NCBI GenBank assembly: GCA_944388575.1
Contig: CALXJF010000007.1
Span: forward strand, 1-62,769
Reading direction: 5' to 3'
Length of the DNA stretch: 62,769 nucleotides
From: an uncultured Clostridia bacterium
Lineage (GTDB): Bacteria > Bacillota > Clostridia > TANB77 > CAG-465
Of this stretch, positions 34,268-43,329 are shown piece by piece; the first letter of the stretch is position 1; every line of letters starts with the position of its first letter. The notes below the pieces were generated by a model that saw nothing but the letters and a program-made list of their open reading frames with translations, was not told where the DNA came from and did no database searches. A program made the position numbers and the translations under genes.

Positions 34268-36325
34268 TTGATATTATATATAGCTATAGGCTTAATTGCT
34301 GTATCAGTTATTGGAATGGTTGTCTTACTTGTATATTTTCAGTTAGTTAAAAATAAATACAAGAAAAATAGTGCACTTTTTGCGCAAGATCAATTGGTAG
34401 TAAAAAATAGAGGAACTGTTAAAGATGGTTTTGATAGAATATATCAAATTGTTTACTTAACTTTTGTTAAAATGCCAATTATCAAATATTATACTAAAAA
34501 AACTAGATTAAAAATGGAAATGTCAAATGATTATACTGAATATGAATTAAGAAGAAGAACTGGTAAATCAATGCTTATAGCACTTATTTTCTTGTTTGCA
34601 TCTTTATTTGTATTTATAAATCTAGTTGACGATTTGTATATGTCACTTATGATTATAATAGGTGTACTTATTATAACAGAAAAAATTATAGATCTTGGAA
34701 TTACTTCTGTATCTGAAAAGATACTTAGACAATTACCAGAAGTATTTACAACAATAAGACATGCATTTCATGAGCATGGAATGATTGAAGAATCTTTTTC
34801 TGAAGCTATTGATGAATTTGCTGATAAAGAGATAGGACCACAGCTTAAGAGAATAAAAGAAGCAATGCTTTCTACAAATCCAGAAACAGAGCTTGAAAGA
34901 TACTATGATACAGCACCTAACAGGTTTTTGAAATTATTTGCTGGTGTATCATATTTAACTCTTGACCTTGGAGACAAAAAGGTTGATGGAACTTCTGTCT
35001 ATCTTAAGAATTTAAATAATATCTTAACAGAAATACATCTTGAAATATTAAAAAGAGATAAGATTAACTATATGTTTAGAAGTTTAACAATAATTGCAGT
35101 TGTTCCGCTATTTGCAATAAAACCATTACAAGGATGGGCTGAGTCAAATTTCCCAGCGCTTTCTAACTTTTATAATAGTAGTATTGGTTTTGTAATGCAA
35201 TCATTAATTATAGTATCAATATTTATATCTTACTTAATGCTTAGAATAATTCGTGAGGATTCAGAAGAAATAAAATTTGATAGAGTATCTGGTAGAAAAT
35301 GGCAAGATAAATTATATAAATATCCATTCGTAAAAACTGTAGTGGATGCATTTAAATCAAAACCACATACTAGAAAAAATAGAAAAGAAACAATATTAAT
35401 TAAAAACACAAATGCTTATCTTACAATAGAATGGTTATATGTTAATAAACTAACAGCAGCAGCAGTTACTTTTGTTTTAGTATTAATTTTAATGTTTAAT
35501 ATGCAAAGAATTGATGTTAGTGCTGTATATAATAAGATTAGTGATGAGTTTTTATCTTTTGGAAAACTTAGTGAGGAACAAGAAGCGGCAGCACAAGCAC
35601 TTAACGAAAGAGATAAATCATATATAGATAAATATAAAAATAAAAATGTGACTAAAGAAGAATTAGAGATGGAATTTACAGATGCTGCTACTGGTACTGT
35701 GGATCAAGAAGCGGTAGATAGAGTATATGATAAAATAAATACAGTTAATAACTCGTATATTAAATTCTGGCATGTACTAGTCTCTCTGATTTGTGCAATA
35801 ATTGCATATTATATGCCAACATTAATTTTATTCTTGAAAAACAAGATAAGAGAAATGGAAAAAGAAAACGAAATTATGCAATTTCAATCTATTATACTAA
35901 TGCTTATGTATATTGATAGAATTGACGTTCAAACAATTCTAGAATGGCTTGAAAGATTCTCATATGCTTTTAAGGAGCCAATATCAACTTGTTTAAATAA
36001 CTATGAAGCTGGTGCTGAAGCAGCACTTGAGCAATTAAAAGAAGATGTTCCTTACAAAGATTTTGAGAGAATTGTAGAGCAGTTAATATCAGCAGTTGAA
36101 AGAATACCGATTAGAGATGCATTTGATGAACTCGAATCTGAAAGGGCATTCTTTCACGAAAGAAGAAAAGATGGAAATGAAAGACTTGTACAGAAAAAGG
36201 TTACATATGGTAAGGTATTAGGATTTGCACCTATGGTTATACTTATTGGTGGTTATTTAGTTGCACCACTTATGATAGTAAGTATAATGCAGATGATGAC
36301 ATACTTTAGTACAATGACATTTTAA
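34268..36325 (+). CDS. TadB/TadC-like platform protein, two GspF-type halves
   Basis: 685 residues with about seven membrane segments: one at the N terminus, pairs near residues 108-145 and 280-330, one near 395-415 and further pairs at the C terminus. Each half has a cytoplasmic helical GspF-type domain (LRQLPEVFTTIRHAFHEHGM in the first; IMQFQSIILMLMYIDRIDVQ in the second). In Tad systems TadB and TadC are separate; here they appear joined. TTG start in GGAGGTGATATAG-TTG, 5 nt after the ATPase stop. Confidence 0.85.
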   Translation: MILYIAIGLIAVSVIGMVVLLVYFQLVKNKYKKNSALFAQDQLVVKNRGTVKDGFDRIYQIVYLTFVKMPIIKYYTKKTRLKMEMSNDYTEYELRRRTGKSMLIALIFLFASLFVFINLVDDLYMSLMIIIGVLIITEKIIDLGITSVSEKILRQLPEVFTTIRHAFHEHGMIEESFSEAIDEFADKEIGPQLKRIKEAMLSTNPETELERYYDTAPNRFLKLFAGVSYLTLDLGDKKVDGTSVYLKNLNNILTEIHLEILKRDKINYMFRSLTIIAVVPLFAIKPLQGWAESNFPALSNFYNSSIGFVMQSLIIVSIFISYLMLRIIREDSEEIKFDRVSGRKWQDKLYKYPFVKTVVDAFKSKPHTRKNRKETILIKNTNAYLTIEWLYVNKLTAAAVTFVLVLILMFNMQRIDVSAVYNKISDEFLSFGKLSEEQEAAAQALNERDKSYIDKYKNKNVTKEELEMEFTDAATGTVDQEAVDRVYDKINTVNNSYIKFWHVLVSLICAIIAYYMPTLILFLKNKIREMEKENEIMQFQSIILMLMYIDRIDVQTILEWLERFSYAFKEPISTCLNNYEAGAEAALEQLKEDVPYKDFERIVEQLISAVERIPIRDAFDELESERAFFHERRKDGNERLVQKKVTYGKVLGFAPMVILIGGYLVAPLMIVSIMQMMTYFSTMTF

Positions 36326-36331
36326 AAAAGT

Positions 36332-36375
36332 TTTAAACATTAATTAAAACTTATCCAATTTAATTAATGTTTAAA
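36332..36375 (+). promoter_or_regulatory. Long hairpin between platform gene and first pilin
   Basis: TTTAAACATTAATTAAA, 10-nt loop, TTTAATTAATGTTTAAA: a perfect 17-bp inverted repeat with no T-run, before the pilin ribosome site. Fits an mRNA processing or stabilising element that raises pilin output. Confidence 0.5.
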
Positions 36376-36411
36376 TATATATTATTTTATTTAAAGGGAG
36401 GAAGATATATT

Positions 36412-36798
36412 ATGGATAATGCACAAAAAGCGATTATGATTGGTGTTGGTTTATTTATAACAATCATAGTAATAGCAGCAGTAATGCTAATAACAGGAAT
36501 AGGACAAGATTTACTTAATAGTGGAACACAACAGTTAGGAGGAATTTCTGAAAGTTTAAGAACTCAAATTATAGATCAATATGATGGAAAAATTATGACT
36601 GGTGCTCAAGTAAAAAGTGCTGCTATTGATTTGGTAAATAGAAATGATTCTTCAATAATAGTTCAAATTGGTGGTACTGATGTTGATAGTACAACTGCAG
36701 TAAGAGCTCAAGTGACAAGCAATACTCAAAAATATGATGCTGCTGTTACCTATGACGAGAGTGCAGGAACAGTTACTATAAACTTTGCAACAATGTGA
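36412..36798 (+). CDS. Small pilin-like protein 1
   Basis: 128 residues from ATG 36412 (GGGAGGA upstream; the earlier in-frame ATG has no site). Short leader MDNAQKA, then the hydrophobic helix IMIGVGLFITIIVIAAVMLI, then DQYDGKIMTGAQVKSAAIDL, the motif shared with five more genes here. The C-terminal ~50 residues form a short beta-like domain. Likely the major pilus subunit given its position and strong RBS. The last residues run into a partial duplication of the gene itself. Confidence 0.72.
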   Translation: MDNAQKAIMIGVGLFITIIVIAAVMLITGIGQDLLNSGTQQLGGISESLRTQIIDQYDGKIMTGAQVKSAAIDLVNRNDSSIIVQIGGTDVDSTTAVRAQVTSNTQKYDAAVTYDESAGTVTINFATM

Positions 36799-36960
36799 TG
36801 GAAAAGTTATGACTGATGCTCAAGAAAAAAGTGCTGCTATTGATTTGGTAAATAGAAATGATTCTTCGATGAAAGTTCAAATTGGTGGTACTGATGTTGA
36901 TAGTACAACTGCAGTAAAAACTGCAGTGATAAGCAATATTTAAAAATATGCTGCTGTTGT
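36795..36960 (+). pseudogene. Partial tandem duplicate of pilin 1
   Basis: Nearly repeats 36590-36760 of pilin 1 (YDGK-MTDAQ, SAAIDLVNRNDSS, VQIGGTDVDSTTAV), but without a start region, and with a stop created in the copy (AATATTTAA). The copy begins at the stop codon of pilin 1, so the duplication junction may define the present C terminus of that protein. Confidence 0.8.
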
Positions 36961-36991
36961 ATTTTTTGATAGATAATTATTAAATTTAAGA

Positions 36992-37032
36992 AAGGTATAT
37001 AATTATACTAAAGTAATATAATTGTATACCTT
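36992..37032 (+). promoter_or_regulatory. Hairpin before pilin 2
   Basis: AAGGTATATAATTATA / TATAATTGTATACCTT, a 16-bp stem with one G-T pair and no T-run. Similar in size and place to the hairpins at 36332 and 38333. The remaining spacer to 37192 is AT-rich with nothing else recognised. Confidence 0.45.
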
Positions 37033-37192
37033 AAAATTCTATTTTAATAAGTTGTTTAAAGTTTCTATATGTAAGAGTAGATAAATTTTTGAAATACTAG
37101 ATTAATAAATTTTAAAATAACGATAATGCTTATCAAATTTAATCTTTAAATTGATTCTAACTTTAATAAATTTAGAACGAAAGGTGGTTTAT

Positions 37193-37759
37193 ATGGAAAA
37201 TTCAACTAAGGCAATAATGATAGGAGTAGCTTTGTTTATAACTATATCTGTTGTTAGTGCTGTAATGTTAATAACTGGTATTGGAACAGATGCAATGAAT
37301 AGTAGTAATCAACAACTGGCAGGTGTAGCTTCCAATGTGGCATCACAATTATTAGCAGATTATGATGTAAAAGAAATGACAGGTGCTAATGTAATTGCAA
37401 GTGTAAAAAAATTTTATGATAAACAGAACTTTATACTATGTGTGGATACAAGTAATACTGATGGTTATTATGAGCAAAAATGGTTTGCTGATATTAAAAA
37501 TGATGGTTTCATGGAGCCTTCTAAAAATGGTACATCTACAGGAGGTGATTATTCTTTTAGAAAATCAGATAAAACCAAATATATGGGTTTTCTGTTAAAA
37601 AGTAATTTACTAGATATAATAAATGATCATCCTAATGAGAGAACTGCTATAACTGGTCTATCAAATATTATAGATTCTACAGATATGTATATGTCATATA
37701 TAATTTATTTACCTGGTACTGATACAGTGATGGGAGTATATTTTAAAAACGTTAGTTAG
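37193..37759 (+). CDS. Small pilin-like protein 2
   Basis: 188 residues from ATG 37193 behind AAAGGTGG. N terminus MENSTKAIMIGVALFITIS is almost the same as pilin 1, followed by LITGIG and the shared YDVKEMTGANVIASVKKFYD motif. A longer C-terminal domain (from about residue 85) has aromatic strands ending MSYIIYLPGTDTVMGVYF. Follows the broken duplicate of pilin 1 and precedes pilin 3 by 8 nt. Confidence 0.72.
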   Translation: MENSTKAIMIGVALFITISVVSAVMLITGIGTDAMNSSNQQLAGVASNVASQLLADYDVKEMTGANVIASVKKFYDKQNFILCVDTSNTDGYYEQKWFADIKNDGFMEPSKNGTSTGGDYSFRKSDKTKYMGFLLKSNLLDIINDHPNERTAITGLSNIIDSTDMYMSYIIYLPGTDTVMGVYFKNVS

Positions 37760-37767
37760 GAGTAGTT

Positions 37768-38319
37768 ATGTTTAGAGATTTAAGGCTCATTGTTATAAAT
37801 CATATAGGGGCTATAGTTGCTTCTATAGTTATTTTAATAGCGTTGTATTTTATATATGTGCAAGTTGTTGATAAAACAGGAGAGTCTTCTAATTCTATTA
37901 GTGAATTATCAAATGTGATAGACACTAATACTAGTAGAGTTTATGATAATACCATTTTATCCGCATCACAGGTTTTGACTACAATTAAAAATTACTATAA
38001 CAATTCGAATATTATGATATTATTATTAAATAATGGAAAAGATTATAATAATACTGGATATAGGTTTTGGGTTACTGGAAAAGGTGGGAAATATGGACAA
38101 AATACTAATTATGAAAGTATAATTATTTCAAGTAATTATAATGATGTAACAAATCTTATTATTCAAGAAAAGTCTATAAATAGTAAATATAGCAAGAAAT
38201 CTTTAGAATCATATAGTAATTCAAATGAAAAAAATTATATAAATCTTAGTTCTAAGTATAAGTCTGTATTGCTAAAATGTAATGGTTATATAGTTGGGAT
38301 GGCTTTTTTAGCTATTTAA
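37768..38319 (+). CDS. Small pilin-like protein 3
   Basis: 183 residues. N-terminal span IGAIVASIVILIALYFIYVQVV, then the shared region YDNTILSASQVLTTIKNYYNNSN and a C-terminal domain rich in Asn, Ser and Tyr. Its leader (MFRDLRLIVINH) differs from the other members, so it may be a minor subunit. RBS TAGGAG. Confidence 0.66.
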   Translation: MFRDLRLIVINHIGAIVASIVILIALYFIYVQVVDKTGESSNSISELSNVIDTNTSRVYDNTILSASQVLTTIKNYYNNSNIMILLLNNGKDYNNTGYRFWVTGKGGKYGQNTNYESIIISSNYNDVTNLIIQEKSINSKYSKKSLESYSNSNEKNYINLSSKYKSVLLKCNGYIVGMAFLAI

Positions 38320-38332
38320 AGTACATAAGATG

Positions 38333-38378
38333 TGCTTTAAAAAATATAAGTACAGTAAATTTTATATTTTTTAAAGCA
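38333..38378 (+). promoter_or_regulatory. Long hairpin between pilin genes 3 and 4
   Basis: TGCTTTAAAAAATATAA / TTATATTTTTTAAAGCA, a perfect 17-bp stem. The right arm contains six T, so it could act as an attenuator between the first and second pilin groups. Confidence 0.55.
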
Positions 38379-38408
38379 TATATGAGTAATTATTTAAGGA
38401 GGTAATAC

Positions 38409-38855
38409 ATGGAAGATGTATCTGTAAGAGCCATAACAATAGGTGTTGGTGTAATTGTGGCTTTAGTTACTATTACAGCAGTATTGACATACTACAATAC
38501 GGCTAAAGATGCTGTTAGACAGATAGGTTCTGGAACAGATATAGCTGGATTGTATGAGAAGAGTATAGAGGATATTTTATTAAAAAATAAGGTTAGTGGG
38601 ACAGATATAAAAAATATATTAAATTATTTTGTAGGAAGGCAAGATGTAAATATAAATGTTACAAATTTAAGCTTATTTACCAATAATTATGATGCATCTG
38701 GAAATCCAATTATAAATACTACTTATACTTATAATGGAATTCAGGGGAGTTCTACAGAAGCTGATAAGGTAATACGATATATTTTACCAAATAGTATGTA
38801 TACATTAGATACTCCAAGTGTTTCGGGAGGTATTACTAATATAAATATACATTAG
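38409..38855 (+). CDS. Small pilin-like protein 4
   Basis: 148 residues. MEDVSVRAITIGVGVIVALVTITAV gives the pilin-like N terminus; the shared motif reads LLKNKVSGTDIKNILNYFVG. C-terminal part with IRYILPNSMYTLDTPSVSGG. AAGGAGG in front. Followed 13 nt later by the first large anchored subunit, forming a module that repeats at 39844-42125. Confidence 0.7.
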   Translation: MEDVSVRAITIGVGVIVALVTITAVLTYYNTAKDAVRQIGSGTDIAGLYEKSIEDILLKNKVSGTDIKNILNYFVGRQDVNINVTNLSLFTNNYDASGNPIINTTYTYNGIQGSSTEADKVIRYILPNSMYTLDTPSVSGGITNINIH

Positions 38856-38868
38856 ATAGGAGATTAAT

Positions 38869-39825
38869 ATGGAAGATGTAGTACAAAGAGTATTTTCTAT
38901 TTTATTATCTGTTATTATATTTTTTTTATTACCTTTATATATAGCATTTGAAAAAAAAGATGATATTTCTTATTCATTTGCTTTAAAGATATCTACTAAT
39001 TTTGTTGATAATGTGCTTGAAAAAGGATATTTGACAATGGATATGTATAATGATTTTGTTACTGAATTATCTACAACAGGTAATGTGTATGATATTTCAA
39101 TGCAGTATTTAGCTAAGCAGTATAATCCGGTTATACAGATAATTGGTAAGACAAGTGATAGTGATGGAAAGAATGTAATAGTATCAGAATATGATTATCT
39201 TGAAAAGAAAAAGTTATTTGAAAATTACGATAAGAATAATAATAGACAGATTTTTAATTATGAAACTAACTTAATAGATAAAAATAATGCTAAGGCTCAA
39301 GTAACTTATAAATTATCAGAAAGGAAATACTCTACTGAGCAAATATTAGAATTTTTGAGTGGTGATAATAATAATTTTGTTGCTGCGAATTTAAATAATT
39401 ATAGTTCTTTAAACGTAAATGCTTTACCTACTACAGCAAGGATTTATGGATTGTCAAATGAAGGATTATTAGTTATGAATAAAGGTGACCAATTTTCTAT
39501 AACTATAAAGAATGAAAATACGACTATAGCTTCAGTACTATTTAATACATTGACTTTGGGGGCTAATTCTGGCAATGATACTAAAGTATATGTAAATTAT
39601 GGAGGAACTGTAAAAAATCAAGAATACAAAGTAGATTTAATAGGAGATGTAAATCAAGATGGCATTGTTAATATAGATGATTTTACATTAATAAATGATT
39701 ATTTATTGAGGACCGTATCGTTTACTACTATTCAAAAAATTTCGGCTGACATAGATAGAAATGGAATGATAGACAATACGGATGCTATTTTAATTTCTAC
39801 TTTATCTTACTATAGATCTGAATAG
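38869..39825 (+). CDS. Membrane-anchored pilus-associated subunit with a C-terminal dockerin-like domain
   Basis: 318 residues. N-terminal span (VFSILLSVIIFFLLPLYIAF), then DDISYSFALKISTNFVDNV and YLTMDMYNDFVTELSTTGNVYD, shared with the 40701 product, and GDQFSITIKNENTTIASVLF...VNYGGTVKNQ. The last ~60 residues are two Ca-binding F-hand-like segments, GDVNQDGIVNIDDFTLINDY and ADIDRNGMIDNTDAIL, the layout of a type I dockerin. Dockerins bind cohesins, so this could plug a partner onto the structure. No cohesin recognised in the window. Confidence 0.75.
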   Translation: MEDVVQRVFSILLSVIIFFLLPLYIAFEKKDDISYSFALKISTNFVDNVLEKGYLTMDMYNDFVTELSTTGNVYDISMQYLAKQYNPVIQIIGKTSDSDGKNVIVSEYDYLEKKKLFENYDKNNNRQIFNYETNLIDKNNAKAQVTYKLSERKYSTEQILEFLSGDNNNFVAANLNNYSSLNVNALPTTARIYGLSNEGLLVMNKGDQFSITIKNENTTIASVLFNTLTLGANSGNDTKVYVNYGGTVKNQEYKVDLIGDVNQDGIVNIDDFTLINDYLLRTVSFTTIQKISADIDRNGMIDNTDAILISTLSYYRSE

Positions 39826-39843
39826 AAGAAGGAGGAATATATT

Positions 39844-40260
39844 TTGAATGTAGTAACTAATAAGGCAATAGTTATAGCTATAGGTATATTTGTTACTATT
39901 GCAATAACTTCGGCTATACTTATATCTATTGACTTGATGAGACAAGTATATTCTGATGTTTATGAAACAGATACTAACATTTCCAGTGGATTTCAGGAGT
40001 TTGATGAATATGATGGTACACAAAAAACAGGACTTGATTTAATAAATACTTTAAATAAGTATTATAATAATAGCAATGTTAGGGTAACTGTAATAAGAAG
40101 TGGTGCAACATTTACAAATCAAAATATGAATATTGATACGATTAATTCATATGATCCTGAAGAAACTAGTAGTCCTAAAACGCAATATAATGATTTATAT
40201 AATTGTTCGGTGAGTAGAAGTAATAATGATATGATAACAATTACATTCAGGAAAACTTAA
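39844..40260 (+). CDS. Small pilin-like protein 5
   Basis: 138 residues; TTG start behind AAGGAGGAATA. N terminus NKAIVIAIGIFVTIAITSAIL and shared motif DEYDGTQKTGLDLINTLNKYYNNSN, closest to pilins 1 to 3. Short C-terminal domain ending MITITFRKT. First gene of the second pilin/anchored-subunit module. Confidence 0.7.
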   Translation: MNVVTNKAIVIAIGIFVTIAITSAILISIDLMRQVYSDVYETDTNISSGFQEFDEYDGTQKTGLDLINTLNKYYNNSNVRVTVIRSGATFTNQNMNIDTINSYDPEETSSPKTQYNDLYNCSVSRSNNDMITITFRKT

Positions 40261-40281
40261 AGTAATGAGGAGGAGGATAAT

Positions 40282-40689
40282 ATGGAAGAGTCATCTTTTC
40301 AAGCGATATATACTGGAACGTATATTGTAGTTTTTATTGCTGCATTGACTACAACTTTATATTTGTTTAACGGAATTACTACATTAGCGGATACATCTTA
40401 TGAATATGGCAATATAGTAACAGGACAAAGTGTTATTGAAGCACCATCATATGATGATTTGAATTTAAACGGTAGTGAAATTATATCATATTATTTTAAC
40501 TATGTAAAAAAAGATAAATATGCTGATGATACTAATATTCCACAAGAGTTTTCTACAGTTAATTTTAATACAAATACTGGTATTAGTAATAATAACTATT
40601 CATATAGTCAATTAATTAATAATGTAAGAAATAAAAATTATTATATAAAAGTGAATTCAGAGAATAATTTTAGTATAGTAAAAAAATAA
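40282..40689 (+). CDS. Small pilin-like protein 6
   Basis: 135 residues. N-terminal span YIVVFIAALTTTLYLFNGIT after MEESSFQAIYTG; the shared motif is degraded to YDDLNLNGSEIISYYFNYVK. RBS GAGGAGGA. Likely a minor pilin. Confidence 0.65.
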   Translation: MEESSFQAIYTGTYIVVFIAALTTTLYLFNGITTLADTSYEYGNIVTGQSVIEAPSYDDLNLNGSEIISYYFNYVKKDKYADDTNIPQEFSTVNFNTNTGISNNNYSYSQLINNVRNKNYYIKVNSENNFSIVKK

Positions 40690-40700
40690 GGAGAAATTAT

Positions 40701-42125
40701 ATGAAAGATAATTTAAGTATTATTATTGCAATGCTAGTTTTTGTCATACTTATTGTCATTTTTCCATTGTATAATTATTTTGAGAGGCAAGATGATATGT
40801 CATATAATCTTGCTTTGAAAGCGACAACTAATTTTGTTGATGAAGTTTTAGAGTCTGGGTATTTGACACAAGAAATGTATAATAAATATATTTTGGAATT
40901 ATCAAACACAGGAAATATTTATGATATACAGTTAGAAGCTCATAAAAAAATTTTAACAAGTAATTCTAGTGGTGGATATGATGAACAATATAAAATAGAT
41001 TATAATAAAGATATATTTGATACTAATGAGGAAGCAATGGATGTAATGTCTGCTAATATAGTAAAAGATGATGCTTATTATTTAGATGAAGGAGATCAAT
41101 TTTATGTAAAAATGAATAATAGTAATACAACTATGGCGGGAGCAATTTTTAATACTATTGTTCCGACAGCAAGTAAAGAAAGAATAAGTGTAAATTATGG
41201 TGGAGTTGTAAAAAATCAAGCTTGGGCAAAAGTAGATGCAAAATATTATGATATTGCAGGAATAGTTAGTAATTCGCCAAATGTTTTTTTAGAAAAAGTA
41301 TCTGGAATTATACCAGCTGATAAAAATATATCCTCTTCTGGACTTAAATTATTTCCAAACAATTCAAATTATGTAACTAACGTTGTATTTAGTGCTAAAG
41401 GACCAGAAAATAGTAGTTGGTGGAATAAAGTAACCTCGTATACTTGGACTTTAGATGGTGGTTCATCAATTAATAAATCAGTAGATGATACTTATACTAT
41501 TCCATCCTTATCCGAAGGAGATCATACTTTAACTGTTGTTGGCAATGATGAGGCTGGCAATAAAACTGATGAAAAAACAATACAAATAACAGTAACTTCA
41601 ACAGTATCTGGTAGCACAGGAGGTAAAGAATTTAACGGAGATAACTTTGATATACCTATTCCAAAATTTATGAATGCTTATCCAAAGAAAATAACGTTAG
41701 ACGTTTATTTAGGATCTGGACATGGAGCATATAAAAAAGATGATTTTAAATTATATAATTCATCAAAAATTTTTATACAAAAAGATGTAGGTCAGTTAAA
41801 TACGACAACAAGAATTAATTTGAGTTCTGGGAAATATGTAAACGTAAAAAGTTCCTATGATATGCAACAAAAAAAATTCGATAAAATAGAGTCAGGTGAA
41901 ATTGTAATTTCAAATAAACAAGCTCGTTTAATAACTGTTACATTAGAATTTGACTATTCAAATGTTAATAGTTCATCTAGTTCTGAGTTATTAGAGGTGT
42001 TTGAAACACTAAAAATTTATTATGAAAATAATTGTGGAAGTGGTTGTTATTTAAATACAAAAGATGATAACAACATTATGAGATATGGTGTTTATAACTA
42101 TGATATTGAATATACTTCTATTTAG
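40701..42125 (+). CDS. Membrane-anchored pilus-associated subunit with Ig-like insert
   Basis: 474 residues, clear paralog of the 38869 product: PLYNYFERQDDMSYNLALKA, YLTQEMYNKYILELSNTGNI and GDQFYVKMNNSNTTMAGAIF...VNYGGVVKNQ. Where the relative has a dockerin, this one continues with an Ig/bacterial-repeat domain (TSYTWTLDGGSSINKS...EGDHTLTVVGNDEAGNKTDE) and a further C-terminal beta domain ending CGSGCYLNTKDDNNIMRYG. RBS AAGGAG. Confidence 0.73.
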   Translation: MKDNLSIIIAMLVFVILIVIFPLYNYFERQDDMSYNLALKATTNFVDEVLESGYLTQEMYNKYILELSNTGNIYDIQLEAHKKILTSNSSGGYDEQYKIDYNKDIFDTNEEAMDVMSANIVKDDAYYLDEGDQFYVKMNNSNTTMAGAIFNTIVPTASKERISVNYGGVVKNQAWAKVDAKYYDIAGIVSNSPNVFLEKVSGIIPADKNISSSGLKLFPNNSNYVTNVVFSAKGPENSSWWNKVTSYTWTLDGGSSINKSVDDTYTIPSLSEGDHTLTVVGNDEAGNKTDEKTIQITVTSTVSGSTGGKEFNGDNFDIPIPKFMNAYPKKITLDVYLGSGHGAYKKDDFKLYNSSKIFIQKDVGQLNTTTRINLSSGKYVNVKSSYDMQQKKFDKIESGEIVISNKQARLITVTLEFDYSNVNSSSSSELLEVFETLKIYYENNCGSGCYLNTKDDNNIMRYGVYNYDIEYTSI

Positions 42126-42142
42126 TGTAAGGAGGTGAAAGT

Positions 42143-43315
42143 ATGAAGATAACAGATTTAGCTTTGATTTTTGTGGCTATAATCTTACCAATAATTATTA
42201 TTGCTTATGTAAACGTTTCCTATACTATTAAGGCTCAAGAGCAAGAAATGTATTATAATAAGATAATTAATATAGCTACTGAAGACGCGGCTAATCAAAT
42301 GAAAGAAGTTGAGAGTGGTGATACAGAAAATGACTATGGGTATTCTGGAATACAAAATAGCAAGGTCAGTATTAATCCTGAGATTGCAAAAGATACATTT
42401 TTAAATTCTTTATATAATAATTTTGGTATTAAAGGAAATGATGCAGCGCAACGTTATCTTCAGACTTTTATTCCTGTAATAGCAATAATAGATTATAATG
42501 GTGTATATATATCATCAGAAGAAAATGTGAATAATACGGTAGAGCATGTAGTTAAACCAAAGAAGTATTATACATATACGTATAGTATAATAAAAAATGG
42601 TGGCGGAGACTATGAAATGAGAGATGGTATTGTTAATGGTGCTTATGAATATCATACAGTGGAATTTACAATGGATGATTATATAACACATAGAGGCTCT
42701 TATGGAAGTGGAAATAACTATGAAGTAAGTAATTTCTATATTTCAGATTCTAATAATAATGAAGATTTATGTACTAATTCAAGTTTTAGAAAAACAGTTG
42801 TAAAAAATTTATTAAATAAAAGGAGAGACATTATTATTGACACTATTGTAAAACAAATTTCATATTACACTAATGCAGCTAATGCATATGCAAAAAACGC
42901 TGGAATTAATTATAGTTTTGTTTTCCCGACAATTACTACTGAAGAAATGTCAAGTGCTATTAATAATGTAGGAATATTTGCTTTTGTTCAGGGGCTAAAT
43001 ACTGGAAATAAATATTTAAATACTAAATCTTATTCAGTATCAAAATTAAAAGAGACAGATAAATACTTCTTTTCCATTTTGAATAATGGTAGCTCAAAAT
43101 ATAATTTGAATTTATATCATAAAGATGAAAATTGTCCAGAGTATTTGAGTTCATTTCATAATGGTGATGAATGGGAAACTATAATTACACCAGCTTATGT
43201 TATTACTAAACAGCAGGCGGCATCTGCTCAAGTAACATATACTATAGGTAGTGAAGATAATCGTGAAAATGATATAGTAGGTGGATTTTATCCATGCCCA
43301 GTTTGTAATCCATAA
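42143..43315 (+). CDS. Membrane-anchored cluster protein of unknown function with C-terminal CxxC
   Basis: 390 residues. An N-terminal span (LALIFVAIILPIIIIAYVNVSYTIK) resembles TadE/F-type minor pseudopilins. A long outer domain is followed by paired cysteines near the end: NCPEYL and a terminal YPCPVCNP, looking like a small metal-binding knuckle. RBS AAGGAGGTG. No named family recognised; its place among the subunit genes argues for a pseudopilin or tip role. Confidence 0.62.
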   Translation: MKITDLALIFVAIILPIIIIAYVNVSYTIKAQEQEMYYNKIINIATEDAANQMKEVESGDTENDYGYSGIQNSKVSINPEIAKDTFLNSLYNNFGIKGNDAAQRYLQTFIPVIAIIDYNGVYISSEENVNNTVEHVVKPKKYYTYTYSIIKNGGGDYEMRDGIVNGAYEYHTVEFTMDDYITHRGSYGSGNNYEVSNFYISDSNNNEDLCTNSSFRKTVVKNLLNKRRDIIIDTIVKQISYYTNAANAYAKNAGINYSFVFPTITTEEMSSAINNVGIFAFVQGLNTGNKYLNTKSYSVSKLKETDKYFFSILNNGSSKYNLNLYHKDENCPEYLSSFHNGDEWETIITPAYVITKQQAASAQVTYTIGSEDNRENDIVGGFYPCPVCNP

Positions 43316-43329
43316 GAGAGGTGAGATGT

